64,000 nucleotides of DNA from Alphaproteobacteria bacterium (GTDB taxonomy: Bacteria > Pseudomonadota > Alphaproteobacteria > Rs-D84): contig JAFTPS010000008.1 of the NCBI GenBank assembly GCA_017463185.1, positions 110,192 to 174,191 of the forward strand, read 5' to 3'. The notes below the pieces were generated by a model, which was not told where the DNA came from, searched no databases, and saw only the letters and a list, made by a program, of their open reading frames with translations. The translations under genes and the position numbers were made by a program. Of the stretch, positions 1 through 8,457 are shown in pieces (positions within the stretch are counted from its first letter, which is position 1; every line of letters begins with the position of its first letter).

Positions 1-1
1 G

Positions 2-235
2 ATGACGGCGGTGGTTGATGGACAGTTGCCACGCTTGTTCTGGAAAGTGGCGGATAAGTTTAACTTGGCGATTAAAATTTGGCCTGCGAGCGAAATTACA
101 AATGTGTTAAATCGCCTGAATGTATTGGAAAAGCAATTGCGCACCACCGGTATGCCGGGCGAGGTTTTATTACGCGACTTTGCATTAAAATTATCAGCGC
201 GTGCGGCAAAATTAGCAATCAAAAGAAGGAACTAG
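2..235 (+). CDS. holA: DNA polymerase III delta subunit, C-terminal fragment
   Basis: This is the last 77 codons of a gene that begins outside the window; the frame is open to the left edge. The fragment resembles the helical collar domain of HolA, with the pattern of a leucine-rich helix, 'LEKQLRTTGMPGE' and a final helix rich in Leu/Arg/Ala that alphaproteobacterial delta subunits show at this point. HolA opens the beta clamp in the clamp-loader complex. The stop lies 3 bp before map, so the two are probably co-transcribed. The call is by resemblance of a short fragment. The DnaX-binding and clamp-binding parts are not visible. Confidence 0.6.
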   Translation: MTAVVDGQLPRLFWKVADKFNLAIKIWPASEITNVLNRLNVLEKQLRTTGMPGEVLLRDFALKLSARAAKLAIKRRN

Positions 236-238
236 GTA

Positions 239-1003
239 ATGTTAGCATCTGTTTATGCCCCCAAGGATTTTAAGCGTCTGCGTGCGTCGGGCGATTTGGT
301 CGCGCGCTGTTTTGATTTTATCACCCCACATATTCGGGCGGGTATTTCAACCGGTGAAATTGACCGATTGGTTGCACAATTTTTGAAAGAGAATAACGCC
401 CGTTCGTCTGACCTGGGATACCAGGGCTATCCAAAAAACATCTGCACATCGGTCAATGATGTAATTGTTCATGGCATTCCCAGCGATGATTGTATATTAA
501 AAGACGGCGATATTGTGAATGTTGACCTGACCGCCGAGTATAAGGGTTTTCACGGCGACGCATCGCGTATGTTTATGATTGGCAATGTAACCCCCAACGC
601 ACGCAAACTGGTACAGGTGTGCCAAGATGCACTGAATGCGGCAATTTCAATCTGCGCACCGGGTGTACCGCTGTCTGAAATCGGCAAAACGATAGAGGCT
701 GTCGTCACCCCACACGGATTTTCAATTTCACGCGACTTTGTTGGCCATGGCATAGGCAAAGTTATGCACGACGACCCACAAATCTATCATTTTTATGATA
801 AACGATGGGATAAAGTCAAAATGGTACCGGGCCTGGTATTTACAATTGAACCAATGATAAACACAGGTTCGGCTGAATGCAAAATTGACCCAGACGGATG
901 GACCGCACGCACGGTGGATGGGGGACTGTCCGCGCAATGGGAACACACCATCGGCATTACAGAGGATGGCGCAATTATATTTACCGAAAAAATGATGCAG
1001 TAA
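239..1003 (+). CDS. map: Methionine aminopeptidase type I
   Basis: Map removes the initiator methionine from nascent proteins in the cytoplasm. The 254-residue product has the usual length and the whole metal site of the family: His in 'DVIVHGIPSD', two Asp in 'VNVDLTAEYKGFHGDASRMF', His in 'GHGIGKVMHDD', Glu in 'IEPMI' and Glu in 'AQWEHTIGI'. An AGAAGGA ribosome site lies about 8 bases upstream of the ATG. The stop codon overlaps the radC start (TAATG), so holA-map-radC probably form one transcript. Confidence 0.96.
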   Translation: MLASVYAPKDFKRLRASGDLVARCFDFITPHIRAGISTGEIDRLVAQFLKENNARSSDLGYQGYPKNICTSVNDVIVHGIPSDDCILKDGDIVNVDLTAEYKGFHGDASRMFMIGNVTPNARKLVQVCQDALNAAISICAPGVPLSEIGKTIEAVVTPHGFSISRDFVGHGIGKVMHDDPQIYHFYDKRWDKVKMVPGLVFTIEPMINTGSAECKIDPDGWTARTVDGGLSAQWEHTIGITEDGAIIFTEKMMQ

Positions 1004-1686
1004 TGGCTGACCAAGATTTACTTTTTCATAGTGGTCACAGGGCGCGCCTGAAAGAAAAATTTCAAAGCGATAAACTGACGGATTCTGAAAAATTGGAACT
1101 GTTGCTGACCTATGCAATTCCACGCCGTGATGTACGACCATTGGCACGCGCGTTGGCCAAGCATTTTGGTGGCGAATATTATGTGTTTGCCGCGCCACTG
1201 AATGCACTGATTTCCTTTCCGGGCGTTGGGGCAAATACTGCAATATTGATAAAACTGGCCCACAGTCTGAATATGCTAAGTTATACCAAGAAATTACAGA
1301 CCGAGCCCGTATATCGCCAAAACCAAACGCTGATTGATTTTCTGCGGGCGGAAATGTCGGGACTGGACCACGAAGAGTTGCGCGTATATTACCTGAATCA
1401 AGACGGGATGGTTTTTCATCATGAAACACATTCCAGGGGAACAATTGATGCAACTAATTTCTTTCCGCGTGAAATTGCAAAAACGGCCCTGAATTTGAAT
1501 GCTAGTCATATCATCCTGGTTCATAATCACCCATTGTCGGATAATACCTTTTCCAGTTCCGATATAAACAGCACCAAGGAATTAGCTTCCATTATTAAAC
1601 CATTGGGAATATCGTTGTATGACCATTTTGTTGTCACAGGCAATGGCGCGGTACATTCTATCAAGGATTCAATTGCCTTCCGCTAG
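1003..1686 (+). CDS. radC: RadC/JAB-domain protein
   Basis: The 227-residue product is of the RadC family (UPF0758). It has an N-terminal helix-hairpin-helix-like part ('SFPGVGANTAILIKL') and a C-terminal MPN+/JAMM metalloprotease-like domain. The zinc-site signature H-x-H-P with following Ser and Asp is complete ('HNHPLSDNTFSSSD', from about residue 174). The start at 1003 was chosen over an upstream ATG at 898 because that region is map coding sequence in another frame and the homologous protein begins at MADQDLLF. The cellular role of RadC is not settled. The gene runs convergently into the next gene with an 18-bp overlap. Confidence 0.9.
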   Translation: MADQDLLFHSGHRARLKEKFQSDKLTDSEKLELLLTYAIPRRDVRPLARALAKHFGGEYYVFAAPLNALISFPGVGANTAILIKLAHSLNMLSYTKKLQTEPVYRQNQTLIDFLRAEMSGLDHEELRVYYLNQDGMVFHHETHSRGTIDATNFFPREIAKTALNLNASHIILVHNHPLSDNTFSSSDINSTKELASIIKPLGISLYDHFVVTGNGAVHSIKDSIAFR

Positions 1687-2121
1687 GGGCGTTTCCACAA
1701 CACCAGAATCATAGATATCAAAGTTTTCATACTGGTTTGTGTCAAATTTTATATTTCGCCTTGCCAGCATTTCATTGATTTGCGATATTGGCACAGTTAT
1801 TGTGTCACAACCACGTGCAAACAAATCATCACCATAAATCAGATTTATTATTGGCCCCGAAAGACTTAAAATACCAAATATTAAAATCAGATTACGCAGG
1901 TTCGTAAAAATATCATTCTTGGCCCCGCGAATCATAGACAAAGCCCAACCTATGATTAAAATTCCCGTCACGAATGTGACCGCGAACCAGGCGTAATCCG
2001 CAAATGTTTCAAACGCACGCAGGATACAGGATGGGGCTTCCATCAATATATTTGTGCCATCGGTTTGCACATTATGAAAACCGGAATTGGTCAGTAATCT
2101 GATAATTGTGTCTGTATTCAT
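1669..2121 (-). CDS. Unknown small membrane protein
   Basis: The 150-residue product is not recognised. Two hydrophobic helices are visible (about residues 43-65 and 77-96), followed by a soluble C-terminal tail containing 'GCDTITVPISQINEML'. Its 3' end overlaps radC by 18 bp in convergent orientation. The start lies directly after the stop of the upstream acidic protein gene, so the two form an operon. The arrangement of two helices and a soluble tail recalls small type IV secretion inner-membrane proteins, but nothing else nearby supports that and no function is claimed. Confidence 0.7.
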   Translation of the reverse strand: MNTDTIIRLLTNSGFHNVQTDGTNILMEAPSCILRAFETFADYAWFAVTFVTGILIIGWALSMIRGAKNDIFTNLRNLILIFGILSLSGPIINLIYGDDLFARGCDTITVPISQINEMLARRNIKFDTNQYENFDIYDSGVVETPLAEGN

Positions 2122-3135
2122 TTATTTCTTGGATGCGGCCGTTGTAAAGAAACCCGGCATGGAAAAGTCATCGTCGTTTGCGGCAATACCCGCCCAACCA
2201 AACAAATCACCCATAAAACTGTTGTCGTCACGTTTTATTTTTTTGAACGGCAGGATATTTTTTAACTTTCCAATTTTTCCGTGACTTTCCGCCCGTGGGG
2301 TTGGGACAATTTTATCCTGGTTTTCGGCAAATTCGGATGCCAATTGTTCCAATGTTGCGTCTGCAGAATCCGCTTCGTCAAACATCGGCATTTCATCCAT
2401 AATTGGGGATTGGTCATCTGTGTCCGTGGGGTGTAATTCTTCACGCAGTGGCGTCATACTTTCCAGCAACTGTTCCAATGTTTTTTCAACAGGTGCACGA
2501 GGTGCTTCGTCCATCATTTCAACTTCGTCAACAGAAACTGTTTCGGTGACACTTTCCGCGACAAATGGCTCTTCTGCAGCTGTGGTGACGGTAATTTCAA
2601 CCGGTTCGGTCACAATATCCTTTTCTATAATTTCCGGCTTTTTATCCACATCAACCGACACCGTTTCGGACGCGTCATCTGTGGGAGCGTCCTGATTTGC
2701 GGCCAGGATAGATAAAATTGGGATTACTTTTTCCGCCTCTGTCGTTGTGGGGGTGGTATCTGGCTCAGCAATATTTTCAACGGGACCACTTTCCGCAATA
2801 TCCACCTCTGCCGTCACGGCTTTACGGGCGCGCGATTTGCGGGCGGACTTTACCGGCTCTGGTACGGATTCAATAATTGGTTGAATTTCGGAAATTTGTT
2901 CGGGAATCGGGCTGGAATCATGTTGTTCGGTGGATTCAATAATTGGCGTATCAACGGGTTCTGTTGCCCCTTTCATATTAGTATTAGTCAATGCACAGTC
3001 CGCATCAACCGGCACGCCAAACATAATCGTGTCCATCCCCAGGCCCAACGCCCCACGTACCTGGTCAAAAGCGGCACGAATTTCCGCCATATCAAAGACT
3101 TCACCACCCGAAATATAAATGATTTTTGTTTTCAT
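2122..3135 (-). CDS. Unknown acidic low-complexity protein
   Basis: The 337-residue protein has a short folded-looking start (MKTKIIYISGGEVFDMAEIRAAFD, about 45 residues). A long linker rich in Glu, Pro, Val and Thr follows, with repeated 'TVSVDVD / TVSVDEVE' phrases and a basic patch 'KSARKSRARK'. The C-terminus is basic, then aromatic (KNILPFKKIKR ... GDLFGWAGIA). The start at 3135 is supported by a GGGGGA site about 8 bases upstream; an in-frame ATG further upstream has none. No signal peptide or membrane segment is seen. The layout suggests a disordered adaptor or scaffold, which is inference. It is followed directly by the small membrane protein gene. Confidence 0.75.
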   Translation of the reverse strand: MKTKIIYISGGEVFDMAEIRAAFDQVRGALGLGMDTIMFGVPVDADCALTNTNMKGATEPVDTPIIESTEQHDSSPIPEQISEIQPIIESVPEPVKSARKSRARKAVTAEVDIAESGPVENIAEPDTTPTTTEAEKVIPILSILAANQDAPTDDASETVSVDVDKKPEIIEKDIVTEPVEITVTTAAEEPFVAESVTETVSVDEVEMMDEAPRAPVEKTLEQLLESMTPLREELHPTDTDDQSPIMDEMPMFDEADSADATLEQLASEFAENQDKIVPTPRAESHGKIGKLKNILPFKKIKRDDNSFMGDLFGWAGIAANDDDFSMPGFFTTAASKK

Positions 3136-3183
3136 AAATCCATTCCCCCGCAATACATGTGTATAGTATATCACATTTTGGGG

Positions 3184-3212
3184 TTGAACGCATATAAAAA
3201 ATGTCTTAAACT
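3184..3212 (+). promoter_or_regulatory. Sigma70-like promoter of a leaderless transcript
   Basis: TTGAAC (3184-3189), 17 bp, TAAACT (3207-3212). The ATG of the next gene begins 6 nt after the -10 box, where transcription should start, and there is no Shine-Dalgarno sequence. The mRNA is therefore probably leaderless. Confidence 0.6.
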
Positions 3213-3218
3213 AAAAAT

Positions 3219-3428
3219 ATGGCAGATATTAAACAACACATTTTCCAGGAACTGGCATCACTAGAAGAAGCGGCTGCTCGTCTGCGAGGAACCGCCGTCG
3301 CCGCTGGGAAACAAACGGATTTAGAGGTTGCAATCCTGACCGAACAGGTCAAAAATCTGCGGGATAAAAATGCCCGTGCAACTGATATGATTGAGCAATC
3401 TATATCTATATTAAAGAAGTTAAAATGA
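3219..3428 (+). CDS. Small coiled-coil protein upstream of zapA (DUF4164-like)
   Basis: The 69-residue product is almost entirely helical with heptad-like spacing of Leu/Ile/Val. Its size and place directly before zapA match the small DUF4164-type protein that often precedes zapA in alphaproteobacteria. The stop overlaps the zapA start (ATGA), which points to translational coupling. A cell-division role is inferred from the neighbour only. Confidence 0.75.
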   Translation: MADIKQHIFQELASLEEAAARLRGTAVAAGKQTDLEVAILTEQVKNLRDKNARATDMIEQSISILKKLK

Positions 3429-3703
3429 GTGTAGTATCCATACCAATTGTGAATAAAAATTATCCCATGGGCTGTGAAGACGGCCAGGAAGCCCGCCTGT
3501 TGGAATTGGGGAAAATGGTTGATACACGTGCGCGCCAGATTCTGGATAAAATTGGTCCTTTGCCGGAAAGTGCATTATTAGCGACGTTGTGTATAGTCCT
3601 GGCGGATGAAGTTCGTTCCCGCCCTGCCCCCGTCGCAACCGAGGCTGACTTGAAAGAAATCTTGGCTCGCATCCGTGAAATAAAGCACAAAATCAGCCAG
3701 TAA
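3425..3703 (+). CDS. zapA: Cell division protein ZapA
   Basis: ZapA binds and bundles FtsZ filaments at the division ring. The 92-residue product has the family layout: an N-terminal beta part (MSVVSIPIVNKNYPMGC), the 'EDGQEARLLELGKMVDTRARQI' stretch typical of ZapA, then a long C-terminal dimerisation helix. It overlaps the preceding coiled-coil gene by 4 bp and is followed at once by an intrinsic terminator. Confidence 0.88.
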   Translation: MSVVSIPIVNKNYPMGCEDGQEARLLELGKMVDTRARQILDKIGPLPESALLATLCIVLADEVRSRPAPVATEADLKEILARIREIKHKISQ

Positions 3704-3732
3704 AAAAAATCCCGCCGATGGCGGGATTTTTA
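3704..3732. terminator. Bidirectional terminator between zapA and trhP
   Basis: Stem CCCGCC-GAT-GGCGGG with an A-run on the left and a T-run on the right, so it works in both directions. It lies between the convergent stops of zapA and the U32 gene. Confidence 0.9.
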
Positions 3733-4989
3733 TTGATGGTGCTTGGCAGCATAGGCCAAGACATAGGGAACGAATTTATCGGCATGTGCGCCGCCCAGCC
3801 ATGTACGCGGGATTAAAATACTGTTTTTCTGGCCAGCGGATAATTTAGGGCGAACTTCACCATTGGCGGCATTTATAATCTGGGGCAAATTTACCGATAC
3901 CGCATCCATAGTATGGGGAAGGATAAATGTAATCGTGTCCCCAGTTCGTAATTCATTTCTTAATTCAAGGGTGATATTTTCGTCATCCACCGCCGTTATT
4001 ACACCCGCTGCGTGAAAGTCCGACGAACTGCGCGTTGTTTCATAGTTATGCGCACTGGGCCCCAGCGGTCCGTCAAAAAACGCCGTTGTATAACCGCGTG
4101 TTTCCAGACGATTTAATTCCGCCATAAAGGGTTCTGGGTCAAAATTTTCGGAATCCGCCACATACGCATCCATCGCACAGCGATATGCGTGAACAACCGA
4201 CCCAACATAGTATTCGGACCGATTGCGACCTTCTATTTTCAAACTATCTGGCGCAGCATCAATCACCTCGCCCAGTCGTGGCATCAGACACAAATCGCGT
4301 GAATTCATAATGTATGCGCCACGTTCGTCCTCTTCTATCGGCATTTCAATACCTGATTCACGTTCGCGCAAAATCACATCGTATTTCCAGCGGCACAGTT
4401 GCGCACACGCCCCACGGTTCGCCGGACGACCAGTTATAAAATTAGACAATAAACAACGCCCAGAATACGACATACACATCGCACCATGTACAAAGATTTC
4501 CAGGCCAATATCGGGGCACTCTGCACGAATATTTTTAAATTCGTCATGTGATACTTCGCGCGCCAAAACACACAATTTTGCGCCCGCATTTTGCCAGAAC
4601 TTCACGGTTTTTGCCGAACAAATGTTCGCCTGGGTTGAAATGTGGATAGGCATATCTGGGAAATTTTCACGCACCCACATCACAATCCCGGGATCAGATA
4701 CAATCAACGCATCAGGTTGCAAATAACGAATAGTTTCCGCCACACGTGGCATATTTGCATATTCGTGGTCGTGCGCAAACAGGTTAAACGCCAAATATAC
4801 TTTCTTGCCCGCGGCGTGCGCCAGTTCTATTCCTTGCTTTACTTCGTCGGTTGTGATTTTTGCACGTGCCCGCATAGAAAACCCAGGAAGGCCGGCATAA
4901 ATAGCATCTGCGCCATATAAAATGGCGGTTTTAAAAGCGTCCAGCGTACCTGCCGGCGCCAATAGTTCAGGTAGTTTTTTCGTATTCAT
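3730..4989 (-). CDS. trhP: U32-family tRNA hydroxylation protein (TrhP-like)
   Basis: The 419-residue product belongs to the peptidase U32 family. In TrhP/YegQ this family makes 5-hydroxyuridine at the tRNA wobble position instead of degrading protein. The N-terminal barrel start 'LLAPAGTLDAFKTAILYGADAIYAG' is clear, and the U32 signature is complete (EIFVHGAMCMSYSGRCLLS). A second Cys pair follows in 'RGACAQLCRWKY', consistent with an iron-sulfur site. The closely related RlhA modifies 23S rRNA; the overall pattern here ('NRGACAQLCRW', 'MNSRDLCLM') fits TrhP better. An AGGGGG site precedes the ATG. Confidence 0.85.
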   Translation of the reverse strand: MNTKKLPELLAPAGTLDAFKTAILYGADAIYAGLPGFSMRARAKITTDEVKQGIELAHAAGKKVYLAFNLFAHDHEYANMPRVAETIRYLQPDALIVSDPGIVMWVRENFPDMPIHISTQANICSAKTVKFWQNAGAKLCVLAREVSHDEFKNIRAECPDIGLEIFVHGAMCMSYSGRCLLSNFITGRPANRGACAQLCRWKYDVILRERESGIEMPIEEDERGAYIMNSRDLCLMPRLGEVIDAAPDSLKIEGRNRSEYYVGSVVHAYRCAMDAYVADSENFDPEPFMAELNRLETRGYTTAFFDGPLGPSAHNYETTRSSSDFHAAGVITAVDDENITLELRNELRTGDTITFILPHTMDAVSVNLPQIINAANGEVRPKLSAGQKNSILIPRTWLGGAHADKFVPYVLAYAAKHHQ

Positions 4990-5036
4990 ACCCCCTATTC
5001 TGCCCGAAATAAATACAAAGGCAAGGGAATTTTATA

Positions 5037-6095
5037 TTAAACTAAGGTTCTAGCAAGAGAAACATGAGTAGATATATACCGCGCCATAAAATCCCAGTCT
5101 GGGTCGCCATTTGCCTGGACGGGCAATTTTATATTTAATTTCGCCAATTTATCCGCAGACAACATTTTGCTGTAATTAAAGTGACTGCCTATTTTTTTCA
5201 AAACCGTACAAATAAATAACGCATTATGTTTATTCAGATTTTCATTATACAGTTTTAATACAGACGAACCAGCACCACCACGCCCTGCAAAATCACGTTC
5301 TTGATAAAAAGCACTACCGTCTAGGGGACTAACCGTTATACAATTTCCACGATCCAAATTTGCTTCGCGTTCCGCATTAACATATCTTTCAACCCCATTA
5401 TTAAAATTTCCAGACGCAACAAATGGTATCGTGCCATCATCATAGTTTTTTGCACTGCGTGCAACGGGGCGAACAATCTGAAACAGTTGCCCGACATTAA
5501 ATTCCGCCCAATCGGATGTTTTTACTTCACGTTTTTCATTCTTAAATTTTTTTACTCTTACAAAATCAATCTGTGTGTGTGTGTAGATTTCTGCGATAAA
5601 TTGCTCCATATAGTCCCAGTCCGGCTTTCCATCTGGTGTTGTTGGCAGATAAATTGATTCTGTTGCCAATGCCTTTTGCGACCGTTTTTTTGCATAAGAA
5701 TACCCTATCAACCAACCGTTTTTATTTATAAGCGTAGCCAAAAACAACGCAATATTTTTGGACATCTTGAACTTTGGTCGCAATATTTCCACGTGATCAC
5801 TGGCGGAAAAGTCCTTATCTTGATAAAAGCACGATCCCAACACAGCACTATCAACTGTCAAGCAATTACCCAATTCGGTTTTGATGGCATAATATCCAAA
5901 TATCCCATTATTCGTCGCTTGGGTTGTGACATAAGGGTATTCACCATCGCCACTGGATTCTAAAACCAGTTTTTTGGTTGTTGTGCTGCCTGATATGTCA
6001 AACAAATCAGTCAGTTTGAATTTAGTCCAGTTTGAAATATCAACTGGTTTTGGTTGATTGTTATTTTTAATATAAGATAATAACCCACCCATCAC
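5037..6095 (-). CDS. BcgI-like specificity subunit (type I/IIB S protein)
   Basis: The 352-residue protein gives the DNA recognition specificity of the restriction-modification enzyme encoded just upstream. It is built of two target-recognition halves, each starting with 'W..F....LF.I' and containing a 'ITVSPLDGSAFYQERDF'-like beta segment. Each half ends in a near-repeat (PDGKPDWDYMEQFI and ANGDPDWDFMARYI) followed by a helix. Such internal duplication is typical of S subunits that read a bipartite site. The gene begins at GTG 6095 or ATG 6092, overlapping the RM gene stop, so translation is probably coupled. The length is close to that of BcgIB. Confidence 0.87.
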   Translation of the reverse strand: MMGGLLSYIKNNNQPKPVDISNWTKFKLTDLFDISGSTTTKKLVLESSGDGEYPYVTTQATNNGIFGYYAIKTELGNCLTVDSAVLGSCFYQDKDFSASDHVEILRPKFKMSKNIALFLATLINKNGWLIGYSYAKKRSQKALATESIYLPTTPDGKPDWDYMEQFIAEIYTHTQIDFVRVKKFKNEKREVKTSDWAEFNVGQLFQIVRPVARSAKNYDDGTIPFVASGNFNNGVERYVNAEREANLDRGNCITVSPLDGSAFYQERDFAGRGGAGSSVLKLYNENLNKHNALFICTVLKKIGSHFNYSKMLSADKLAKLNIKLPVQANGDPDWDFMARYISTHVSLARTLV

Positions 6096-7819
6096 TAGTC
6101 CGCCTTTACATTAGTAATTGTTATCTTAAAGTCTTTTTCGTCTATTTGCGCTTCAAATAAAACATAATCTAAAACCGTTTTCTTAAAGTCTTTTTCGTCT
6201 ATTGAAAACTCTTGTTCTGGCATTTTATAACACAACGGCTCCGTTGCCAAAAGCCACTGGACAGAAGCATCTCCTGACTGTTTGTAAATTACATCAGCCC
6301 AATAATCTTCCAGCGCCGGCCATTTTTTTCTGATATCGTGCCGCCCCTGATTTTTAACCGTTTCGAAACCATCGTCTGGAATCCAACACGAGAAGATCTG
6401 CTTGTTTTCATGTTTTTCATGGGCTTTGAATATAAATATTGACGTGCTAGCACCCGCCATACCCGCAAAAATATCAGGTAATTTAATTATCTTTTGCAAT
6501 GTGTGATTTTGCAAAATACGCTCTGCTTTTTTCTTTTCCACCACTAATTTTTGGTCTGGCAAAATAAATGCACAAATTGCGCCGTCCATGACATTATCTA
6601 GTACATTTTCTACTATCTCCATACAACCATATTTTTTTTCGTATGGCGGATTCATTAACACACGCGTTATATTTCGTTCACGAATCCATTGACCGACCGC
6701 TGGCGTGCGACTATCGTCGTGTGTCAAATTTGTCTTTCCATCTTTATGAATCAGCATATTGGCACACGCCAGTGTAAAGACCTCTTTGTCAAACTCAACC
6801 CCGAACAGGTGTTCATTTTTTATTTTCTTGACTGCCGCTTCATTCGCATTACCACCAACTTCACGTATCATATTTGCCATAGCCTTGGTCAAAAAAGCAC
6901 CACTGCCACAACAGGCATCTAAAACCCTATCTTTATGCGTTGTTCCCGTTATACGATACATCAGCGATGTTATGTGATCTGGGGTAAAAACCTGTCCCGC
7001 TTCGGATTTGCCCTTATACCGAGTAAATTCATTAAAAAATATCCCCATAACATCTTCGCCGTTCCAATAATCGGAATTCAAATGTTCAGAAATGGCATTC
7101 ACAGAATCTATAAAATCATCTATAGCATTAGCATTTTCAGAAAAATTACATTGAATCGACTTATACGACTCTTCTATTAAATCCAACTTTTGATTTATTC
7201 GTCTAGAATCTTGATACGATTGTTTTAATGTCGATAAAACTGATGTATTCAACGTATCCCAGTTCATACCATGATACAACAATGCGCCATATCGCTTAGC
7301 AACCAATGCGCATGCTGTAAAAATCATACGATGATTTAAATTTTTTATACCAAAGTTAAAATGCAAGTTATCGTTTATTTTCTTGGTAAGTGTATAAATC
7401 AAATTCTTATCAATTGAAGTCTGATTATACAGCTTCAAATAATACTCTTTCGCAAACAGTTGATTCTGCAAATCTAGTTTTCGACCATCTTTATAAACAA
7501 CGGTATCATATCCGTTATACAAAATGCCTATAACTTTGTCATAGCGCCGTTTTGCAATATCTACATTCTTTTGTAATTCTCTAACCCATTCTTTTTTAGA
7601 CAAATCTTTATCCGACGACTTTGTTTCAAGAATAATTGCCGGCTCATTTCTACTCTCAGGAAAGAACCAACCGTCTGGCTTATCTACTATACCTTTGAAC
7701 CCCAATTTATTAAATGTGGTCAACTGACCAACACCCGCAACACACTTTTCAGAATTACACAACCCCAAAATTTGCCCCGCCTCTGTTCTAACTTCATCTT
7801 CTGTCTTGAATTTAGCCAT
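6095..7819 (-). CDS. BcgI-like fused restriction endonuclease/N6-adenine methyltransferase
   Basis: The 574-residue protein combines cleavage and modification. Residues about 40-110 look like a PD-(D/E)xK nuclease (D49 followed by 'IILETK' at 62-67). Residues about 245-480 are an N6-adenine methyltransferase with 'GQVFTPDHI', motif I DACCGSGAF (about 300) and catalytic NPPY (389-392). With a separate S subunit this is the architecture of BcgI-type (type IIB) enzymes, in which one polypeptide both cuts and methylates. The C-terminus contains a 19-residue tandem repeat, 'IDEKDFK...IDEKDFK', coded by a 21-bp direct repeat 57 bp apart (about 6125 and 6182). No separate HsdR is present. The start is the ATG at 7819. 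Confidence 0.87.
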   Translation of the reverse strand: MAKFKTEDEVRTEAGQILGLCNSEKCVAGVGQLTTFNKLGFKGIVDKPDGWFFPESRNEPAIILETKSSDKDLSKKEWVRELQKNVDIAKRRYDKVIGILYNGYDTVVYKDGRKLDLQNQLFAKEYYLKLYNQTSIDKNLIYTLTKKINDNLHFNFGIKNLNHRMIFTACALVAKRYGALLYHGMNWDTLNTSVLSTLKQSYQDSRRINQKLDLIEESYKSIQCNFSENANAIDDFIDSVNAISEHLNSDYWNGEDVMGIFFNEFTRYKGKSEAGQVFTPDHITSLMYRITGTTHKDRVLDACCGSGAFLTKAMANMIREVGGNANEAAVKKIKNEHLFGVEFDKEVFTLACANMLIHKDGKTNLTHDDSRTPAVGQWIRERNITRVLMNPPYEKKYGCMEIVENVLDNVMDGAICAFILPDQKLVVEKKKAERILQNHTLQKIIKLPDIFAGMAGASTSIFIFKAHEKHENKQIFSCWIPDDGFETVKNQGRHDIRKKWPALEDYWADVIYKQSGDASVQWLLATEPLCYKMPEQEFSIDEKDFKKTVLDYVLFEAQIDEKDFKITITNVKAD

Positions 7820-7933
7820 ATTCCGCCCTTTCTCAATCTAAAGTCACTAAGCGTATAATACACCAAAAAACAATAAAAAGCAAACCATACAGCCCCGCAC
7901 AACTGCTAAATAAGGCTTTTATGATTTTTTTGC

Positions 7934-7961
7934 TTGCGTTGCGCGCGTGGATATGTATAAT
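7934..7961 (+). promoter_or_regulatory. Promoter of tRNA-Thr
   Basis: TTGCGT (7934-7939), 16 bp, TATAAT (7956-7961). The tRNA begins 12 bp downstream. Confidence 0.6.
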
Positions 7962-7972
7962 TGTGGGGCATT

Positions 7973-8048
7973 GCCGGTTTAGCTCAGCTGGTAGAGCGGC
8001 TGATTTGTAATCAGTAGGTCGTTGGTTCAAGTCCGACAACCGGCACCA
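7973..8048 (+). tRNA. tRNA-Thr (anticodon TGT), integration target
   Basis: A complete 76-nt cloverleaf can be drawn. Acceptor GCCGGTT (7973-7979) pairs with AACCGGC (8038-8044), the discriminator is A, and CCA is encoded (8046-8048). The anticodon loop TTTGTAA carries TGT. The 3' part from 8004 is repeated at 17299-17344, marking this gene as the attachment site of the element to its right. The gene remains intact because the element supplies the left copy of the overlap. Confidence 0.96.
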
Positions 8049-8049
8049 G
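8004..8049 (+). repeat. Left attachment site (attL) in tRNA-Thr
   Basis: This 46-bp sequence starts in the anticodon loop and runs one base past the encoded CCA. It is identical to 17299-17344. The bases on either side differ between the copies, which sets the limits of the overlap. Confidence 0.92.
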
Positions 8050-8457
8050 ATTCCCGCGGATTTCCGCGGTTTTTTATTTGTTTTGAAAATCACTATTTTT
8101 TGAATTTTATGGCATTTTTTTGTGTTTTTTGGAATAAAATGTCCCAAATTTGGACCAAAAAAATCCCCATAAAAGCCACAGAAAACCGCGATAAAATCAT
8201 CGGCACACTAAAAATTTTTTTATGGTCCAGTTTTGGTCCAGCGCCTTGTAATTTTTTGCCCCGACAACGGCCAAATGTTTTTATGGTACAGTCATGCCAC
8301 CCAACAACCAAATCGCTGACACAGGGCATTTATTGCGCAGAAATACGGCAAAAAAGCATTCTTTTTACACAGAAACCAAATTTTAACCCGACAATCATAG
8401 GGGGGGTATGGGATACCGTCCCTCTGATTTCCACAATTTGTGCAAATTACATATTTG
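8050..8457. other. Left end of the element, non-coding
   Basis: No credible gene is seen in these 408 bp. A perfect-stem terminator (CCGCGG-ATTT-CCGCGG then a T-run, 8054-8076) lies directly after tRNA-Thr and would replace the terminator displaced by insertion. Repeats of the TGGTCCA type lie at 8151-8157 (inverted), 8223-8229 and 8234-8240. A short hairpin GGTAT-GGG-ATACC is found near 8406. Confidence 0.7.
8054..8076 (+). terminator. Element-supplied terminator of tRNA-Thr
   Basis: Stem CCGCGG (8054-8059) with CCGCGG (8064-8069) followed by TTTTTT. It lies inside the element, 5 bp after the attL repeat. Confidence 0.8.

Noticed and set aside
728..1453. 241-codon minus-strand frame over map and radC
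   Set aside because: It is antisense to two well-supported genes and resembles no protein.
1669..3135. Type IV secretion or conjugation locus
   Set aside because: One small two-helix membrane protein and an acidic protein are not enough; no VirB/Tra motifs are seen.
7833..8147. Minus-strand 104-codon frame across tRNA-Thr
   Set aside because: It is the reverse complement of the tRNA ('SDLNQRPTDYKSAALPAELN' is the usual false translation of a tRNA) plus flanks.
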